42,217 nt of DNA from the NCBI GenBank assembly GCA_937876865.1, contig CALEFF010000012.1, positions 1-42,217 of the forward strand, in the 5' to 3' direction. Origin of the DNA: an uncultured Bacteroidales bacterium. GTDB taxonomy: Bacteria > Bacteroidota > Bacteroidia > Bacteroidales > P3. Position numbers and translations under genes: made by a program. Below are positions 7,182 to 16,315 of the stretch, in pieces. How positions within the stretch are numbered: the stretch's first letter is position 1; every line of letters begins with the position of its first letter. Below the pieces are notes generated by a model. It was not told where the DNA came from, ran no database searches, and saw only the letters and a list, made by a program, of their open reading frames with translations.

Positions 7182-8086
7182 GAAGATTTATTGTTTTTTG
7201 TTTAGCATCTTTTTGTGTTATCTCTGTTTTTTCGCAAGAGTTTAGAGTGAGTGTGAGCGTTAATTCAACGCAATTGCAATCTTCTGATAGAGAAGTTTTT
7301 CAGCAAATACAAGAATTGTTGACTGAATTTGTCAATGAAAGAAAGTGGACAGATGTTACTTATGAGGAATATGAGAAAATAGAAGGCTCAATTTCAATTA
7401 CGATAACTGAACATAGCACTCAGGAAGATTTTAAAGGTGATATAAATCTTCAATTAAGGCGTCCTGTCTATGGTTCTACTTATACAACAACTCTTTTAAA
7501 TACACAAGAACAGGGTTTTACCTTTAAGTTTACACAAGGACAATCTTTGGAATTTGAACAAAATAATTATACCAATAATTTAGTTTCTACAATAGCATTT
7601 TATTTGTATTATTTCTTGGCTCTTGACGCTGATAGTTTTGAACACAACGGAGGAAATAAGTATTTTACGGTTTGTCAAAATATTGTAACTGCTTCACAAC
7701 GTTCTGCTTCAAAAGGTTGGAAAAGAGCAGAGGATAATAGAAATAAATATTGGATGGTAGAAAATTATACTAATACTACATATAGATATATTCGTGAGGC
7801 ATCGTATCAATATCATCGATTAGGATTAGATATGATGCAAGGTGATAGTCAAGCCGAAGCAAGAAATAATATAATGGAGGCCTTGGAAAATGTAAAAAGA
7901 GCACATAGAGAAAAATCAGACTTAGTTGCTGTAAAACAATTCTTAGATGCAAAGTCAGATGAAATAGTTAATATTTTTAAAGGTGCTCCACAAAATGAGA
8001 AATCAAGAGTGGTGGATTTGATGAAGGTAATCGACCCTGCAAATACAAACAAATACGAACAAATATTACAACAAGGACAACAATAA
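7178..8086 (+). CDS. porD: PorD-like protein of the type IX secretion system (DUF4835)
   Basis: A 302-aa secreted protein with signal peptide MRRFIVFCLASFCVISVFSQ. The body (EFRVSVSVNSTQLQSSDREVFQQ, FVNERKWTDVTYEEYEKIEGSISITI, YTTTLLNTQEQGF, FYLYYFLALDADSFEHNGG) matches my memory of the DUF4835 family, which has been annotated as the T9SS component PorD. It overlaps the end of coaBC by 4 nt, the usual place for this family in Bacteroidota. T9SS cargo domains at both ends of the window make a T9SS role coherent. The family call is fairly firm; the biochemical role is not known to me. Confidence 0.78.
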   Translation: MRRFIVFCLASFCVISVFSQEFRVSVSVNSTQLQSSDREVFQQIQELLTEFVNERKWTDVTYEEYEKIEGSISITITEHSTQEDFKGDINLQLRRPVYGSTYTTTLLNTQEQGFTFKFTQGQSLEFEQNNYTNNLVSTIAFYLYYFLALDADSFEHNGGNKYFTVCQNIVTASQRSASKGWKRAEDNRNKYWMVENYTNTTYRYIREASYQYHRLGLDMMQGDSQAEARNNIMEALENVKRAHREKSDLVAVKQFLDAKSDEIVNIFKGAPQNEKSRVVDLMKVIDPANTNKYEQILQQGQQ

Positions 8087-8107
8087 TTTAAAAAAAATAA
8101 AAACGAT

Positions 8108-9424
8108 ATGAATATACCTTTCGACAGAGCATTGGTTGATCAAATCATTGCAAAAAACAAAATTAAAAGCGTAGGTGCCGCATCTATCAGAGAAGTAAAA
8201 AAAATCATAGATGATGTAGAATCCGCAACAGGAGAAAAATTTGTGAGAATGGAAATGGGTATTCCAGGAATTCCTGCTGTGCAATTAGGAGTTGATGCAG
8301 AGATTGAAGCATTGAAAAACGGATGTGCTGCAATTTATCCTGATATTTACGGAACAAAAGAATTGAAACACGAAACAGCACGTTTTGTTAAAAATTTTCT
8401 TGATGTAGAAGTAGAAGACGATGCTTGCGTTCCAACAGTTGGAAGTATGCAAGCAAGTTTTGCAGCTTTTATGACAATTGCTCGTTTAGATGAAAAGAAA
8501 AATAAAATCTTATTTATAGACCCAGGCTTCCCTGTTCAAAAGCAACAATGTAACATATTAGGAATAGAAACTTTACACTTTGATGTTTACGATTATAGAG
8601 GAGAAAAATTAGAAGCAAAATTAGAAGAGTATCTTGCGACAGGAGAAGTAGCAGCAATGATTTATTCTTCTCCAAACAATCCTGCTTGGTTCTCATTCAA
8701 TGAAATGGAACTTCAAATCATAGCAAAAGTTGCAAATAAGTATGATGTAATAGTTTTAGAAGACTTAGCCTATTTCGGAATGGACTTCCGTCAAGATTTT
8801 TCTAAACCAGGCGTTGCACCATATCAACCAACAGTTGCAAAATGGGCAAAGAAATTCGTTTTAATGATTTCAGGTAGTAAAATATTCTCATACGCTGGAC
8901 AACGTATTGCAGTAATGGTTATCAGCAAAGACTTGTTTGATATGAAAACAGAGCATATGAAGAAATATTTTACACAAGATTGCTTTGGACGTGCAATAAT
9001 CTTCGGCTCTCTTTACGCATTAACATCTGGTACAGCATTCTCTCCACAATATGCTTTAACAGCAATTTTCAAAGCTTGCAACGATGGAACATATAACTTT
9101 GCAGAACCTTTGAAAGAATATGGAAGAAAAGCAGAACAAATGAAGAAAGCTTTGGTTGAAAACGGATTTAAAATAGTTTACGACAAGGATTTAGATGTAG
9201 AAGTTGCAGATGGTTTCTATTTCACTTTCTCTTATCCAGGACTTACAGGAGAAGAATTATTAAGTGAATTGGCTTATTACGGAATTAGTGCAATTTCTTT
9301 AAGCGTTTGTAGAAGTACAAGAACAGAAGGGGCAAGAGCATGCGTTTCTTTAATACCTAATGAAATGATACCTGTCTTTGCTCAAAGAGTTAAGAAATTC
9401 CACGAAGACCACCCAATCAAATAA
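8108..9424 (+). CDS. PLP-dependent aminotransferase, class I/II
   Basis: A 438-aa fold-type I aminotransferase. Visible motifs are MEMGIPGIPAVQLG near residue 55, the cofactor-stacking region PTVGSMQASFAA, the SSPNNPAWF loop that binds the cofactor and substrate, LEDLAYFGMD with the PLP-nitrogen Asp, and SGSKIFSYAGQR with the Schiff-base lysine K258. The C-terminal Arg that binds substrate carboxylate is probably in VCRSTRTEGARACVSL. The substrate cannot be read from the sequence. It follows the porD-like gene by 21 nt and precedes the rlmI-like gene by 7 nt, so it is probably part of the same transcript. Confidence 0.85.
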   Translation: MNIPFDRALVDQIIAKNKIKSVGAASIREVKKIIDDVESATGEKFVRMEMGIPGIPAVQLGVDAEIEALKNGCAAIYPDIYGTKELKHETARFVKNFLDVEVEDDACVPTVGSMQASFAAFMTIARLDEKKNKILFIDPGFPVQKQQCNILGIETLHFDVYDYRGEKLEAKLEEYLATGEVAAMIYSSPNNPAWFSFNEMELQIIAKVANKYDVIVLEDLAYFGMDFRQDFSKPGVAPYQPTVAKWAKKFVLMISGSKIFSYAGQRIAVMVISKDLFDMKTEHMKKYFTQDCFGRAIIFGSLYALTSGTAFSPQYALTAIFKACNDGTYNFAEPLKEYGRKAEQMKKALVENGFKIVYDKDLDVEVADGFYFTFSYPGLTGEELLSELAYYGISAISLSVCRSTRTEGARACVSLIPNEMIPVFAQRVKKFHEDHPIK

Positions 9425-9431
9425 AGTATAA

Positions 9432-10622
9432 ATGCAACAACAATATAAAAGACTTATCCTTTTACCGCAAAAGGATAAGTCTGTTTTGCGTAAGCACCCT
9501 TGGATTTTTTCTGGTGCATTACAAAAATCAAAAACCGAAATAAAAGAAGGAGAATTAGTAGAGGTATATAATAGCAATAAAGACTTCTTATGCGTTGGTT
9601 TTTGGCAAAATGCGAGTATCGCCGTTAAGGTTTTGTCTTTTGAAAAAGAGCAAATCAATTATGATTTTATTTTAAACAGAATTAAACAAGCCTTTAATTA
9701 TCGCAAAAGCTTAGGTTTTTTCTCTAATCCTTCAACAAATATTTTTCGTTTAATCAATGCAGAGGGTGATTTTATGCCTTCGTTAATTGCAGACTATTAC
9801 AACGGACTTGTAGTCTTACAATTCCATAGTGTAGGTATGCTAAATCTTCAAGAATATATTGTAAAAGCTTTACAAGAGGTTTTACAAGAAAATTGTAAGG
9901 CTATTTTTTCAAAATCTTCTTCTACTTTGCCAAAACAAAACGAAGGAGAAACCGATAGATTCTTGTTTGGAAACATTGAAGGCGATTGGTTTGCAAAAGA
10001 AAATAATCTTTCATTTCGCATAGACTTTAATCAAGGGCAAAAAACAGGATTTTTCATAGACCAAAGAGTTAATAGAGAATTAGTAGGGAGCCTTTCCAAA
10101 GATAGAAACGTTTTAAATGCTTTTTCTTACACAGGAGGATTTTCTCTTGCTGCGATTCAAGGTGGAGCAAAAAAGGTTTTGAGTCTTGATATATCTAAAA
10201 GAGCAGTAGAATTGTGTGAAGAAAATGTTAGAACTAATTTTAAAAATCATAATCATCAAGCCTTAGCAGTAGATGTCTTAGAATATTTAGATCAAGTGTC
10301 AAAGGGAGAGTTTGATTTAATTGTTTTAGATCCGCCTGCTTTTGCAAAACACAATAGAAATCTTAATCAAGCATTGAAAGGTTATAGACAAATCAATCAA
10401 AAGGCAATGGAAAAAATTGCAAAAGGAGGATTTCTTTTTACTTTTTCTTGCTCGCAAGCCGTTAGTAGAGAGGATTTTGGAACTATGCTTTTCTCTTGTG
10501 CAGCTCTTGCAAATAGAAAAATTAGAATAGTGCAACGCTTGCCTCACGCAATGGATCATCCACAAAGTATTTTCCACCCAGAAGGAGAGTATTTAAAGGG
10601 TTTTTTACTTCAAGTTGAATAA
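9432..10622 (+). CDS. rlmI: 23S rRNA (cytosine-5)-methyltransferase, RlmI family
   Basis: A 396-aa SAM-dependent methyltransferase. An N-terminal PUA domain (about 1-80; LRKHPWIFSGAL) is followed by a central domain (FRLINAEGDFMPSLIADYYN) and a Rossmann-fold catalytic domain: QGQKTGFFIDQR, NAFSYTGGFSLAA (SAM motif I), DPPAFAK (motif IV), and FTFSCSQ with the putative catalytic Cys340. By homology it methylates a cytosine of 23S rRNA (C1962 in E. coli). Length and domain order match RlmI. It starts 7 nt after the aminotransferase. Confidence 0.86.
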   Translation: MQQQYKRLILLPQKDKSVLRKHPWIFSGALQKSKTEIKEGELVEVYNSNKDFLCVGFWQNASIAVKVLSFEKEQINYDFILNRIKQAFNYRKSLGFFSNPSTNIFRLINAEGDFMPSLIADYYNGLVVLQFHSVGMLNLQEYIVKALQEVLQENCKAIFSKSSSTLPKQNEGETDRFLFGNIEGDWFAKENNLSFRIDFNQGQKTGFFIDQRVNRELVGSLSKDRNVLNAFSYTGGFSLAAIQGGAKKVLSLDISKRAVELCEENVRTNFKNHNHQALAVDVLEYLDQVSKGEFDLIVLDPPAFAKHNRNLNQALKGYRQINQKAMEKIAKGGFLFTFSCSQAVSREDFGTMLFSCAALANRKIRIVQRLPHAMDHPQSIFHPEGEYLKGFLLQVE

Positions 10623-10639
10623 TCATTAAAATTTTTTTT

Positions 10640-10647
10640 TAATTTTG
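10640..10647 (+). promoter_or_regulatory. Putative -7 box for tsaB-trmB
   Basis: TAATTTTG followed by C in the 49-nt gap after the rlmI-like gene, 24 nt before the tsaB ATG. A TTG at 10615-10617 could be the -33 element, but its spacing (22 nt) is longer than in the best promoters here. Confidence 0.5.
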
Positions 10648-10671
10648 CCAACGATTTAGAGAAAATAAAGA

Positions 10672-11361
10672 ATGGATACACTAATATTATTGATAGAAAC
10701 TGCGACAGAGAGATGTTCTTGTGCTTTGGCAAACAATCAAGGTATTGTTTCTTATGCTGAAAGTAATGAACCAAATTCTCATTCTGCTAAACTGTCATTA
10801 TTGATTGATGATTTATTTTCTCAAAACTCTTATAATTACTCCGATTTATCAGCAATTGCTGTTTCTATTGGGCCAGGTTCCTATACGGGATTAAGAATAG
10901 GGGTTAGTACAGCAAAGGGGTTGGCATACGCTTTGGATATTCCTATTATTACATTGCCAACTTGTGAAGTTTTTGCAGCCCCTGTATTAGAGAAAAATCC
11001 AAATGCGTGTTGCGTGTCAATGATTGACGCAAGGCGAATGGAGGTTTACGCTACTATTTATTATGATAAAAAAGAGATAAAACCTTGTTCAGCAGATGTT
11101 TTAGAAGAAGGAATTTATGACAATTATCTTTCTGATAAAAAAAACGTGATTTTTGTCGGAAATTGCTTAGAAAAAACAAAAAAAATCTTTGAAAAAAATA
11201 ATTTTTTCTTTGATTTTTCTGTGGAATTGACTGCAAAAAATATGCAAGGTTTAGCATTTGAAAAATATAATAAAAAAGAGTTTGTGGATGTTGCTTACTT
11301 TGAACCTTTTTATTTAAAGAATTTTGAAGCAGCACCCTCAAAAGTAAAAGGATTGTATTAG
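10672..11361 (+). CDS. tsaB: tRNA threonylcarbamoyladenosine biosynthesis protein TsaB
   Basis: A 229-aa ASKHA-fold protein that partners TsaD (with TsaE and TsaC) in forming t6A37 on ANN-decoding tRNAs. Diagnostic segments are LLIETATERCSCAL, the helix SHSAKLSLLIDDLF, and AVSIGPGSYTGLRIGVSTAKGLAYAL. Length matches the family. It lacks the metal-binding histidines of TsaD, so it is the TsaB paralogue. Its TAG stop shares one base with the trmB GTG start, so both tRNA-modification genes are translationally coupled. Confidence 0.93.
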   Translation: MDTLILLIETATERCSCALANNQGIVSYAESNEPNSHSAKLSLLIDDLFSQNSYNYSDLSAIAVSIGPGSYTGLRIGVSTAKGLAYALDIPIITLPTCEVFAAPVLEKNPNACCVSMIDARRMEVYATIYYDKKEIKPCSADVLEEGIYDNYLSDKKNVIFVGNCLEKTKKIFEKNNFFFDFSVELTAKNMQGLAFEKYNKKEFVDVAYFEPFYLKNFEAAPSKVKGLY

Positions 11362-12026
11362 TGGGAAAAAATAAATTAGCAAGATTTGCCGAAAATGAAA
11401 CGTTTGCAAATCTTTTTCAATTAACATACGAGCAAATAACAAAGGAAGGATTTGCTTTAAAAGGAAAATGGGATGAATTATTCTTTAAAAACGACAATCC
11501 AATCGTTTTGGAACTTGGTTGTGGTAAAGGAGAATATACCGTAGGTTTAGCAAAAAAATATCCAAACAAAAACTTCATTGGAATAGACATTAAAGGAGCA
11601 AGACTTTGGAGAGGTTGTAAAACTTCAAACGAAGACAAAATGACAAACGTTGCCTTTGTAAGAACACATATTCAAATGATAGAGAGTTATTTCGCAGAAA
11701 ACGAAGTGTCAGAGATTTGGATAACTTTTCCTGACCCTCAATTGAAAAAGCCAAACAAACGCTTAACTTGTGAAAGATTTCTAAAATTGTATAAAAACAT
11801 ATTAAAACAAGATGGAATTGTACATTTGAAGACCGATTCACAAGAATTGTATGAATATACAAAAGATGATGTTTTAATTCCCTCAAAAAGAGAAATCCTT
11901 TACAATACAAATGATTTATATAATTCTGATTTTAAAGAAGATGTTATTGAAATACAAACCTTTTATGAGGCAATGTATTTGAAAATAGGAAAACCAATAA
12001 CATATCTTAAATTTAGACTAACATAA
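11361..12026 (+). CDS. trmB: tRNA (guanine46-N7)-methyltransferase TrmB
   Basis: A 221-aa SAM-dependent enzyme that makes m7G46 in the tRNA variable loop. It starts with GTG; the resulting MGKNKLARFAENETFANL is the family's usual beginning, which supports this start. Motifs: VLELGCGKGEYTVGLA (SAM site), FIGIDIKGARLWRG, and the family-specific ITFPDPQLKKPNKRLT; the C-terminal part has VHLKTDSQELYEYT. It overlaps tsaB by one base. Confidence 0.95.
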   Translation: MGKNKLARFAENETFANLFQLTYEQITKEGFALKGKWDELFFKNDNPIVLELGCGKGEYTVGLAKKYPNKNFIGIDIKGARLWRGCKTSNEDKMTNVAFVRTHIQMIESYFAENEVSEIWITFPDPQLKKPNKRLTCERFLKLYKNILKQDGIVHLKTDSQELYEYTKDDVLIPSKREILYNTNDLYNSDFKEDVIEIQTFYEAMYLKIGKPITYLKFRLT

Positions 12027-12080
12027 TAATAAAGAAATAAAAACGTTTTTTAATTAACAATAAATAAATAAAAGAAAAAA

Positions 12081-13091
12081 ATGAAAAAAACAATCACAAC
12101 ATTCTTTATGCTTATCTGTTCTGTTTTCGTTTTCGCACAACAAGCAGATGATGCAGCGACCACAAATAAGTGGATAGAAACATACGAAAAATTAAACACA
12201 GCAAAGGATTGGAATTCTATGCTATCACAAGCCGAAAGTTGTAAGGCTGAAGTTCCAAATTGGGAATTTGTTTACTATTACGAAGGATTAGCAAATTTCA
12301 ATCTTAAAAACTACCAACCAGCAGTAGCAGCATTTGATAAATTCATAGAAAAAAATACTGCAACTCCTGCAGCCTACCTTTATAGAGCAAATTCATACTT
12401 GGAAATGAAAGAAGCAGACTTTGCAATAAGAGATTATGAAACTTATTTGCAAACTAACCCTAACGATGTTGCAGTTATGCTAAACAAAGCAGAAGCAAGA
12501 ATGATAAAAAAAGACTATGCAAATTACATAAACGAACTTACAGCAGTTTTAGCAATAGAACCAACAAACGTAGGAGCCTTACAAAATAGAGCATCAGCAT
12601 ACGCAATGCAAAAAAATTGGCAAGCAGTTATCGCAGACTTAACTTCTGCACTTGCAATAGAAGAAAAAGCAGACCTTTACTATGATAGAGGATTTGCAAA
12701 CTATTCTATGAAAACTCCAGAAAGCCTTCAAGCAGCAGTAAACGACTTTGCAAAAGCAGAAGAAAAAGGAATGAAAACAGAACAATTGTTTAATTCAAGA
12801 GCAGTCTGCAACAAAGCATTGAAAAACTTTGCACAAGAAGCCGAAGACTATACAAAACTTATAGAAATCAATGCAAATAACGAAAAATACTATTATAACA
12901 GAGGTGTAGCCTTGTTTAAATCAGGAAAATTCCAAGAAGCATTAGCAGATTTCTCAAAAGCAATAGAATTAAAACCTGATTACGTAAACGCATACAAATA
13001 TAGAGCAAACACACACGGTAAATTAGGAGATAAAAAATCACAAGCAGCCGATGCAGCAAAAGTAAAAGAATTGCAAGGCCCTGCAAAATAA
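12081..13091 (+). CDS. Secreted tetratricopeptide-repeat protein
   Basis: A 336-aa protein with signal peptide MKKTITTFFMLICSVFVFAQ and about seven TPR-like helix pairs through the rest of its length (for example WEFVYYYEGLANFNLKNYQPAVAAFDKFIEKN and YYNRGVALFKSGKFQEALADFSKAIELKPDYVNAYKYRANTHGKLGD). No enzymatic motif is seen. TPR arrays usually serve as protein-binding scaffolds, and the signal peptide places this one in the periplasm or on the outer membrane. It lies 54 nt downstream of trmB, has no clear -7 box and ends at a strong terminator. Partner unknown. Confidence 0.75.
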   Translation: MKKTITTFFMLICSVFVFAQQADDAATTNKWIETYEKLNTAKDWNSMLSQAESCKAEVPNWEFVYYYEGLANFNLKNYQPAVAAFDKFIEKNTATPAAYLYRANSYLEMKEADFAIRDYETYLQTNPNDVAVMLNKAEARMIKKDYANYINELTAVLAIEPTNVGALQNRASAYAMQKNWQAVIADLTSALAIEEKADLYYDRGFANYSMKTPESLQAAVNDFAKAEEKGMKTEQLFNSRAVCNKALKNFAQEAEDYTKLIEINANNEKYYYNRGVALFKSGKFQEALADFSKAIELKPDYVNAYKYRANTHGKLGDKKSQAADAAKVKELQGPAK

Positions 13092-13116
13092 AACTGAAAA
13101 AAAGATAAAAAATAAA

Positions 13117-13153
13117 GAAAGACGGAGAATTAGAAGAAAAACTCCGTCTTTTT
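13117..13153 (+). terminator. Rho-independent terminator after the TPR gene
   Basis: Perfect 7-bp stem GACGGAG (13121-13127) / CTCCGTC (13142-13148) followed by five T, preceded by A-rich sequence. It closes the long run that began at bamD. Confidence 0.85.
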
Positions 13154-13163
13154 CTTTGTTTTA

Positions 13164-13195
13164 TTTGGATATGTATTAAATTCTTCATAATTTTG
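13164..13195 (+). promoter_or_regulatory. mutA promoter
   Basis: TTTG (13164-13167), 20 nt, TAATTTTG (13188-13195) followed by C. The ATG used for mutA is at 13232, giving a leader of roughly 30 nt. Confidence 0.7.
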
Positions 13196-13231
13196 CGGTC
13201 TGATTTAGTAGGAAATAAAAAAAATAATATA

Positions 13232-15079
13232 ATGGAAAATAATAAGTTATTTGCTGAATTTCCCGAAGTTACAACTCAACAATGGGAAGAAGTGATAACA
13301 GCTGACCTTAAAGGTGCTGATTACAACAAAAAATTGATTTGGAAAACCTTAGAAGGGTTTGACGTTAAACCTTATTACAGAGCAGAAGACCTTCAAACAC
13401 TTGAATATCTTAATGGCAACCCTGCACAAGCTCCATTTGTAAGAGGTTATAAAAAAACAACAAATGCTTGGGATATTCGTCAAGATGTGATTGAGTGCGA
13501 CATAAAAACAGCAAACGCAATCGCATTAGCGGGAATAGAAAGAGGAGTAAATTCTTTGGGATTAGTTGCAAAGAATGTTAAAACAGCCTCTGATATGAAA
13601 GAAATGTTGAAAGGAATCAACTTAGAAGAAGTTAAAATCAACTTTATTAAGAGTGATAACTACCTTGCAACATTAAAACTTTTCATAGAAGAAGTTAAAT
13701 CACAAAACTTAGATAAAGAAAAAATCAAAGGTTCAATAAACTTTGATGCATACGCATACGCATTATCTCACGGTAAATTCTACGAAGATTTAGATAAGAG
13801 TTATAATACATTAGTTGAGATAATCAATTTAGTAAAAGAAAACATACCAGCATTTGATGTATTAACAATCAATGCAAGTGCTTTCAATAATGCAGGAGCA
13901 TCAATCGTTCAAGAATTAGCTTATACATTATCTGCTGCAAACGATTACCTTTATAATCTAACTCAAAAAGGTATTCCAGCACATTCAGTAGGATATAGAA
14001 CAGTATTTGCTTTTGCAACAGGAAGTAACTACTTTATGGAAATAGCAAAATTGAGAGCTGCACGTCTTTTATGGACAAAAATCATGGAACAATACGCTCC
14101 AAAATGTGAAACAGCATATCAATTACACATTCACACAGAAAGTTCATTCTACAACAAAACAATATACGATCCATACGTAAATATGTTGAGAACAACAACA
14201 GAAACAATGTCAGCAGCAATAGCAGGAGCAGACTCAATTTCAGTTTATCCATTTGATGTTGCTTACAAAAAAGCAGACGAATTCTCAACTCGTATAGCAA
14301 CAAACCAACAAATCCTATTAAAAGAAGAATCTTACTTAGATAAAGTAGTAGACCCATCAGCAGGATCATACTATATTGAAAGCTTAACAAACGCAATAGC
14401 AGAAAAAGCTTGGGAAATATTCAAAGGATTAGAAGAAAAAGGTGGATTTGTTGAAGCAATAAAAGCAGGAATCATACAAGACGCAATAGCAGAGATAGCA
14501 GCAAAAAGAGCAAAAGACGTTGCAATGCGTAAAACTACTATCTTAGGAACAAATCAATATCCAAACCTAACAGAAAAGAAACCTGTAATAGAAAATATTT
14601 GTTGTTGCTGTGGAGAAAAAGGCGATGAAATCAAAACATTACCTTGCACACGTTTAGCAGAGCCTTTTGAACAACTAAGAATGCAAACAGAAGAATCAGG
14701 AAAACAACCAAAAGTATTCTTATTGACATACGGAAATCTTGCAATGCGTAAAGCAAGAGCACAATTCACAACAAATTTCTTTGGATTAGCAGCATACGAA
14801 ATCATAGACAACGTAGGATTTGCCACAGCAGAAGAAGGAGCAAAAGCAGCCGTAGAATCAAAAGCAGATATAGTTGTTCTTTGTTCATCAGACGACGAAT
14901 ACGCAGAATTAGTAGCAGGAGCACTTCCAATATTAAAAGGAGTGTTCAAACATATCGTTGTTGCAGGAAATCCTGTTGAACAAATGGAAAGCTTCAACGC
15001 ACAAGGCGTAACAGATTACGTTAATGTAAGAACAAATGCCTTAGAAAGCTTAACAAATTACAATAAACAATTATTGTAG
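13232..15079 (+). CDS. mutA: Methylmalonyl-CoA mutase small (beta) subunit
   Basis: A 615-aa subunit of the adenosylcobalamin enzyme that interconverts succinyl-CoA and (R)-methylmalonyl-CoA. The ATG giving MENNKLFAEFPEVTTQQWEEV is preferred; an upstream in-frame TTG lies inside the -7 box. The TIM-barrel half has WDIRQDV, ATGSNYFMEIAKLRAARLLW, HTESSFYNKTIYDPYVNMLRTT and VDPSAGSYYIESLT; the C-terminal cobalamin-fold domain (about 475-615) has GNLAMRKARAQFTTNFFG and lacks the DxHxxG base-on motif, as expected of the small subunit, which is structural. A Cys cluster (457-460, plus 472) lies at the domain junction. The large subunit mutB, usually the next gene, is not here: a terminator and an unrelated gene follow. 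Confidence 0.9.
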   Translation: MENNKLFAEFPEVTTQQWEEVITADLKGADYNKKLIWKTLEGFDVKPYYRAEDLQTLEYLNGNPAQAPFVRGYKKTTNAWDIRQDVIECDIKTANAIALAGIERGVNSLGLVAKNVKTASDMKEMLKGINLEEVKINFIKSDNYLATLKLFIEEVKSQNLDKEKIKGSINFDAYAYALSHGKFYEDLDKSYNTLVEIINLVKENIPAFDVLTINASAFNNAGASIVQELAYTLSAANDYLYNLTQKGIPAHSVGYRTVFAFATGSNYFMEIAKLRAARLLWTKIMEQYAPKCETAYQLHIHTESSFYNKTIYDPYVNMLRTTTETMSAAIAGADSISVYPFDVAYKKADEFSTRIATNQQILLKEESYLDKVVDPSAGSYYIESLTNAIAEKAWEIFKGLEEKGGFVEAIKAGIIQDAIAEIAAKRAKDVAMRKTTILGTNQYPNLTEKKPVIENICCCCGEKGDEIKTLPCTRLAEPFEQLRMQTEESGKQPKVFLLTYGNLAMRKARAQFTTNFFGLAAYEIIDNVGFATAEEGAKAAVESKADIVVLCSSDDEYAELVAGALPILKGVFKHIVVAGNPVEQMESFNAQGVTDYVNVRTNALESLTNYNKQLL

Positions 15080-15108
15080 AAAGTTAAAAATTTGATTTTT
15101 TTCATATT

Positions 15109-15142
15109 GGCGGTTCTCTTTAACGGAGAATCGCCTTTTTTT
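15109..15142 (+). terminator. Rho-independent terminator after mutA
   Basis: Ten-base-pair stem GGCGGTTCTC (15109-15118) / GAGAATCGCC (15126-15135) with one G-U pair, followed by seven T. It cuts mutA off from the next gene. Confidence 0.85.
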
Positions 15143-15158
15143 AACGCAGTAATATAGA

Positions 15159-16259
15159 ATGGTAATTCCAATATTTCTATCCGTAGTTTTGATAGGCACA
15201 ATTTATTTAATAGTAAGAACAAAGCAACTTCTAAAAATAAAACCCTTATACATATATCTATTTTATACATTAGCGATTTTGCTTTCACTTTCCTCAATGT
15301 TACTCTCTACAATGCCCTTTACAGCAAATCGTTTTATGAATATATTAGTTGTATTCTTTGCCTACTTATTGTCTTTCTTGCTAATCTTTTTATTATCCTT
15401 ACTTGTGAGCGATGCACTCAAACTAATCTTTCGTTTCAAAAAGAAAACCTTTCTTTCAATCTTGATTTCTCTCACCACACTTCTTTTTCTATACACCACA
15501 ATCAACGCCTTTTGCATACAAACGAAAGAAACACGAATACAACTCCCACACCTTACAAAAGAAATTAAAGCAGTCCACCTCTCCGACATACATTTAGGAC
15601 ATTTTAGAGGCGAAAACCACCTGAGAAAAATAGTAAACAAAGTAAACGAACTAAATCCCGACATAATTTTTATAACAGGTGATTTAGTAGAAAGCCATTA
15701 CAACTCAGACAAACAAACACTTCAACCATTAAAAGACCTAAATGCACCGGTCTATTTTGTAGATGGCAATCACGATGCACAAGTAGGGGTAGAAAAACTT
15801 AAAAACAACCTAAGAGAAATAGGAGTGAGGGTATTGGAAAACGAATTTGTTGATACACTTGGGCTAAGAATTATAGGCTTAGAATATATGAAGCCTGATA
15901 ATCAAACCTCTGACCCGCTATCTGTTGCAGAAAGAAAAACCATTCAAACTATTATGCCAACAATTCCTACTTCGGACTCTATGCCAACAATAGTTTTGCA
16001 TCACACACCATTAGGAAGCGAATACGTTTCAAAAGCAGGAGCCGACCTTTACTTATGTGGACACACTCATGGCGGACAAATTTTTCCATTAACCTTGATT
16101 AACGACAAAAACTTTGTGTATAATCGTGGACTATATAAAAAAGGCCGACTTCAAATCTATGTTTCCCAAGGTAGTGGCACGTTTGGAATCCCACTAAGAT
16201 TAGGAACAAATCCCGAAATCACAGTCTTAAAATTACAACCAAAGGTTTTATGCCCTTAA
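15159..16259 (+). CDS. Membrane-anchored metallophosphoesterase
   Basis: A 366-aa protein with about four N-terminal membrane helices (residues 1-20, 29-50, 60-90, 98-118) followed by a calcineurin-like phosphoesterase domain. Metal-binding motifs in order: LSDIHLGH (D143, H145), TGDLVESH (D175), DGNHDAQ (N204, H205), a histidine pair in VLHHTPLG, and CGHTHGGQ. This resembles the YkuE/YaeI group; some relatives act on UDP-2,3-diacylglucosamine or other phosphodiesters, but the substrate here is not known. The catalytic domain could lie on either side of the membrane; with four helices a cytoplasmic location is as likely as an external one. It follows the mutA terminator by only 17 nt and has no clear promoter box. 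Confidence 0.83.
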   Translation: MVIPIFLSVVLIGTIYLIVRTKQLLKIKPLYIYLFYTLAILLSLSSMLLSTMPFTANRFMNILVVFFAYLLSFLLIFLLSLLVSDALKLIFRFKKKTFLSILISLTTLLFLYTTINAFCIQTKETRIQLPHLTKEIKAVHLSDIHLGHFRGENHLRKIVNKVNELNPDIIFITGDLVESHYNSDKQTLQPLKDLNAPVYFVDGNHDAQVGVEKLKNNLREIGVRVLENEFVDTLGLRIIGLEYMKPDNQTSDPLSVAERKTIQTIMPTIPTSDSMPTIVLHHTPLGSEYVSKAGADLYLCGHTHGGQIFPLTLINDKNFVYNRGLYKKGRLQIYVSQGSGTFGIPLRLGTNPEITVLKLQPKVLCP

Positions 16260-16262
16260 ACT

Positions 16263-16293
16263 AAAAAGGCCGGATGTTAAATCCAGCCTTTTT
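16263..16293. terminator. Bidirectional terminator between the phosphoesterase and the barrel protein
   Basis: AAAAAGGC-C-GGAT (16263-16275) pairs with ATCC-A-GCCTTTTT (16281-16293) around a GTTAA loop, with one internal mismatch. The A/T flanks give a U-tract in both directions, suiting the two converging genes. Confidence 0.8.
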
Positions 16294-16315
16294 GATTTTT
16301 TTGTAATAGTGTAAA

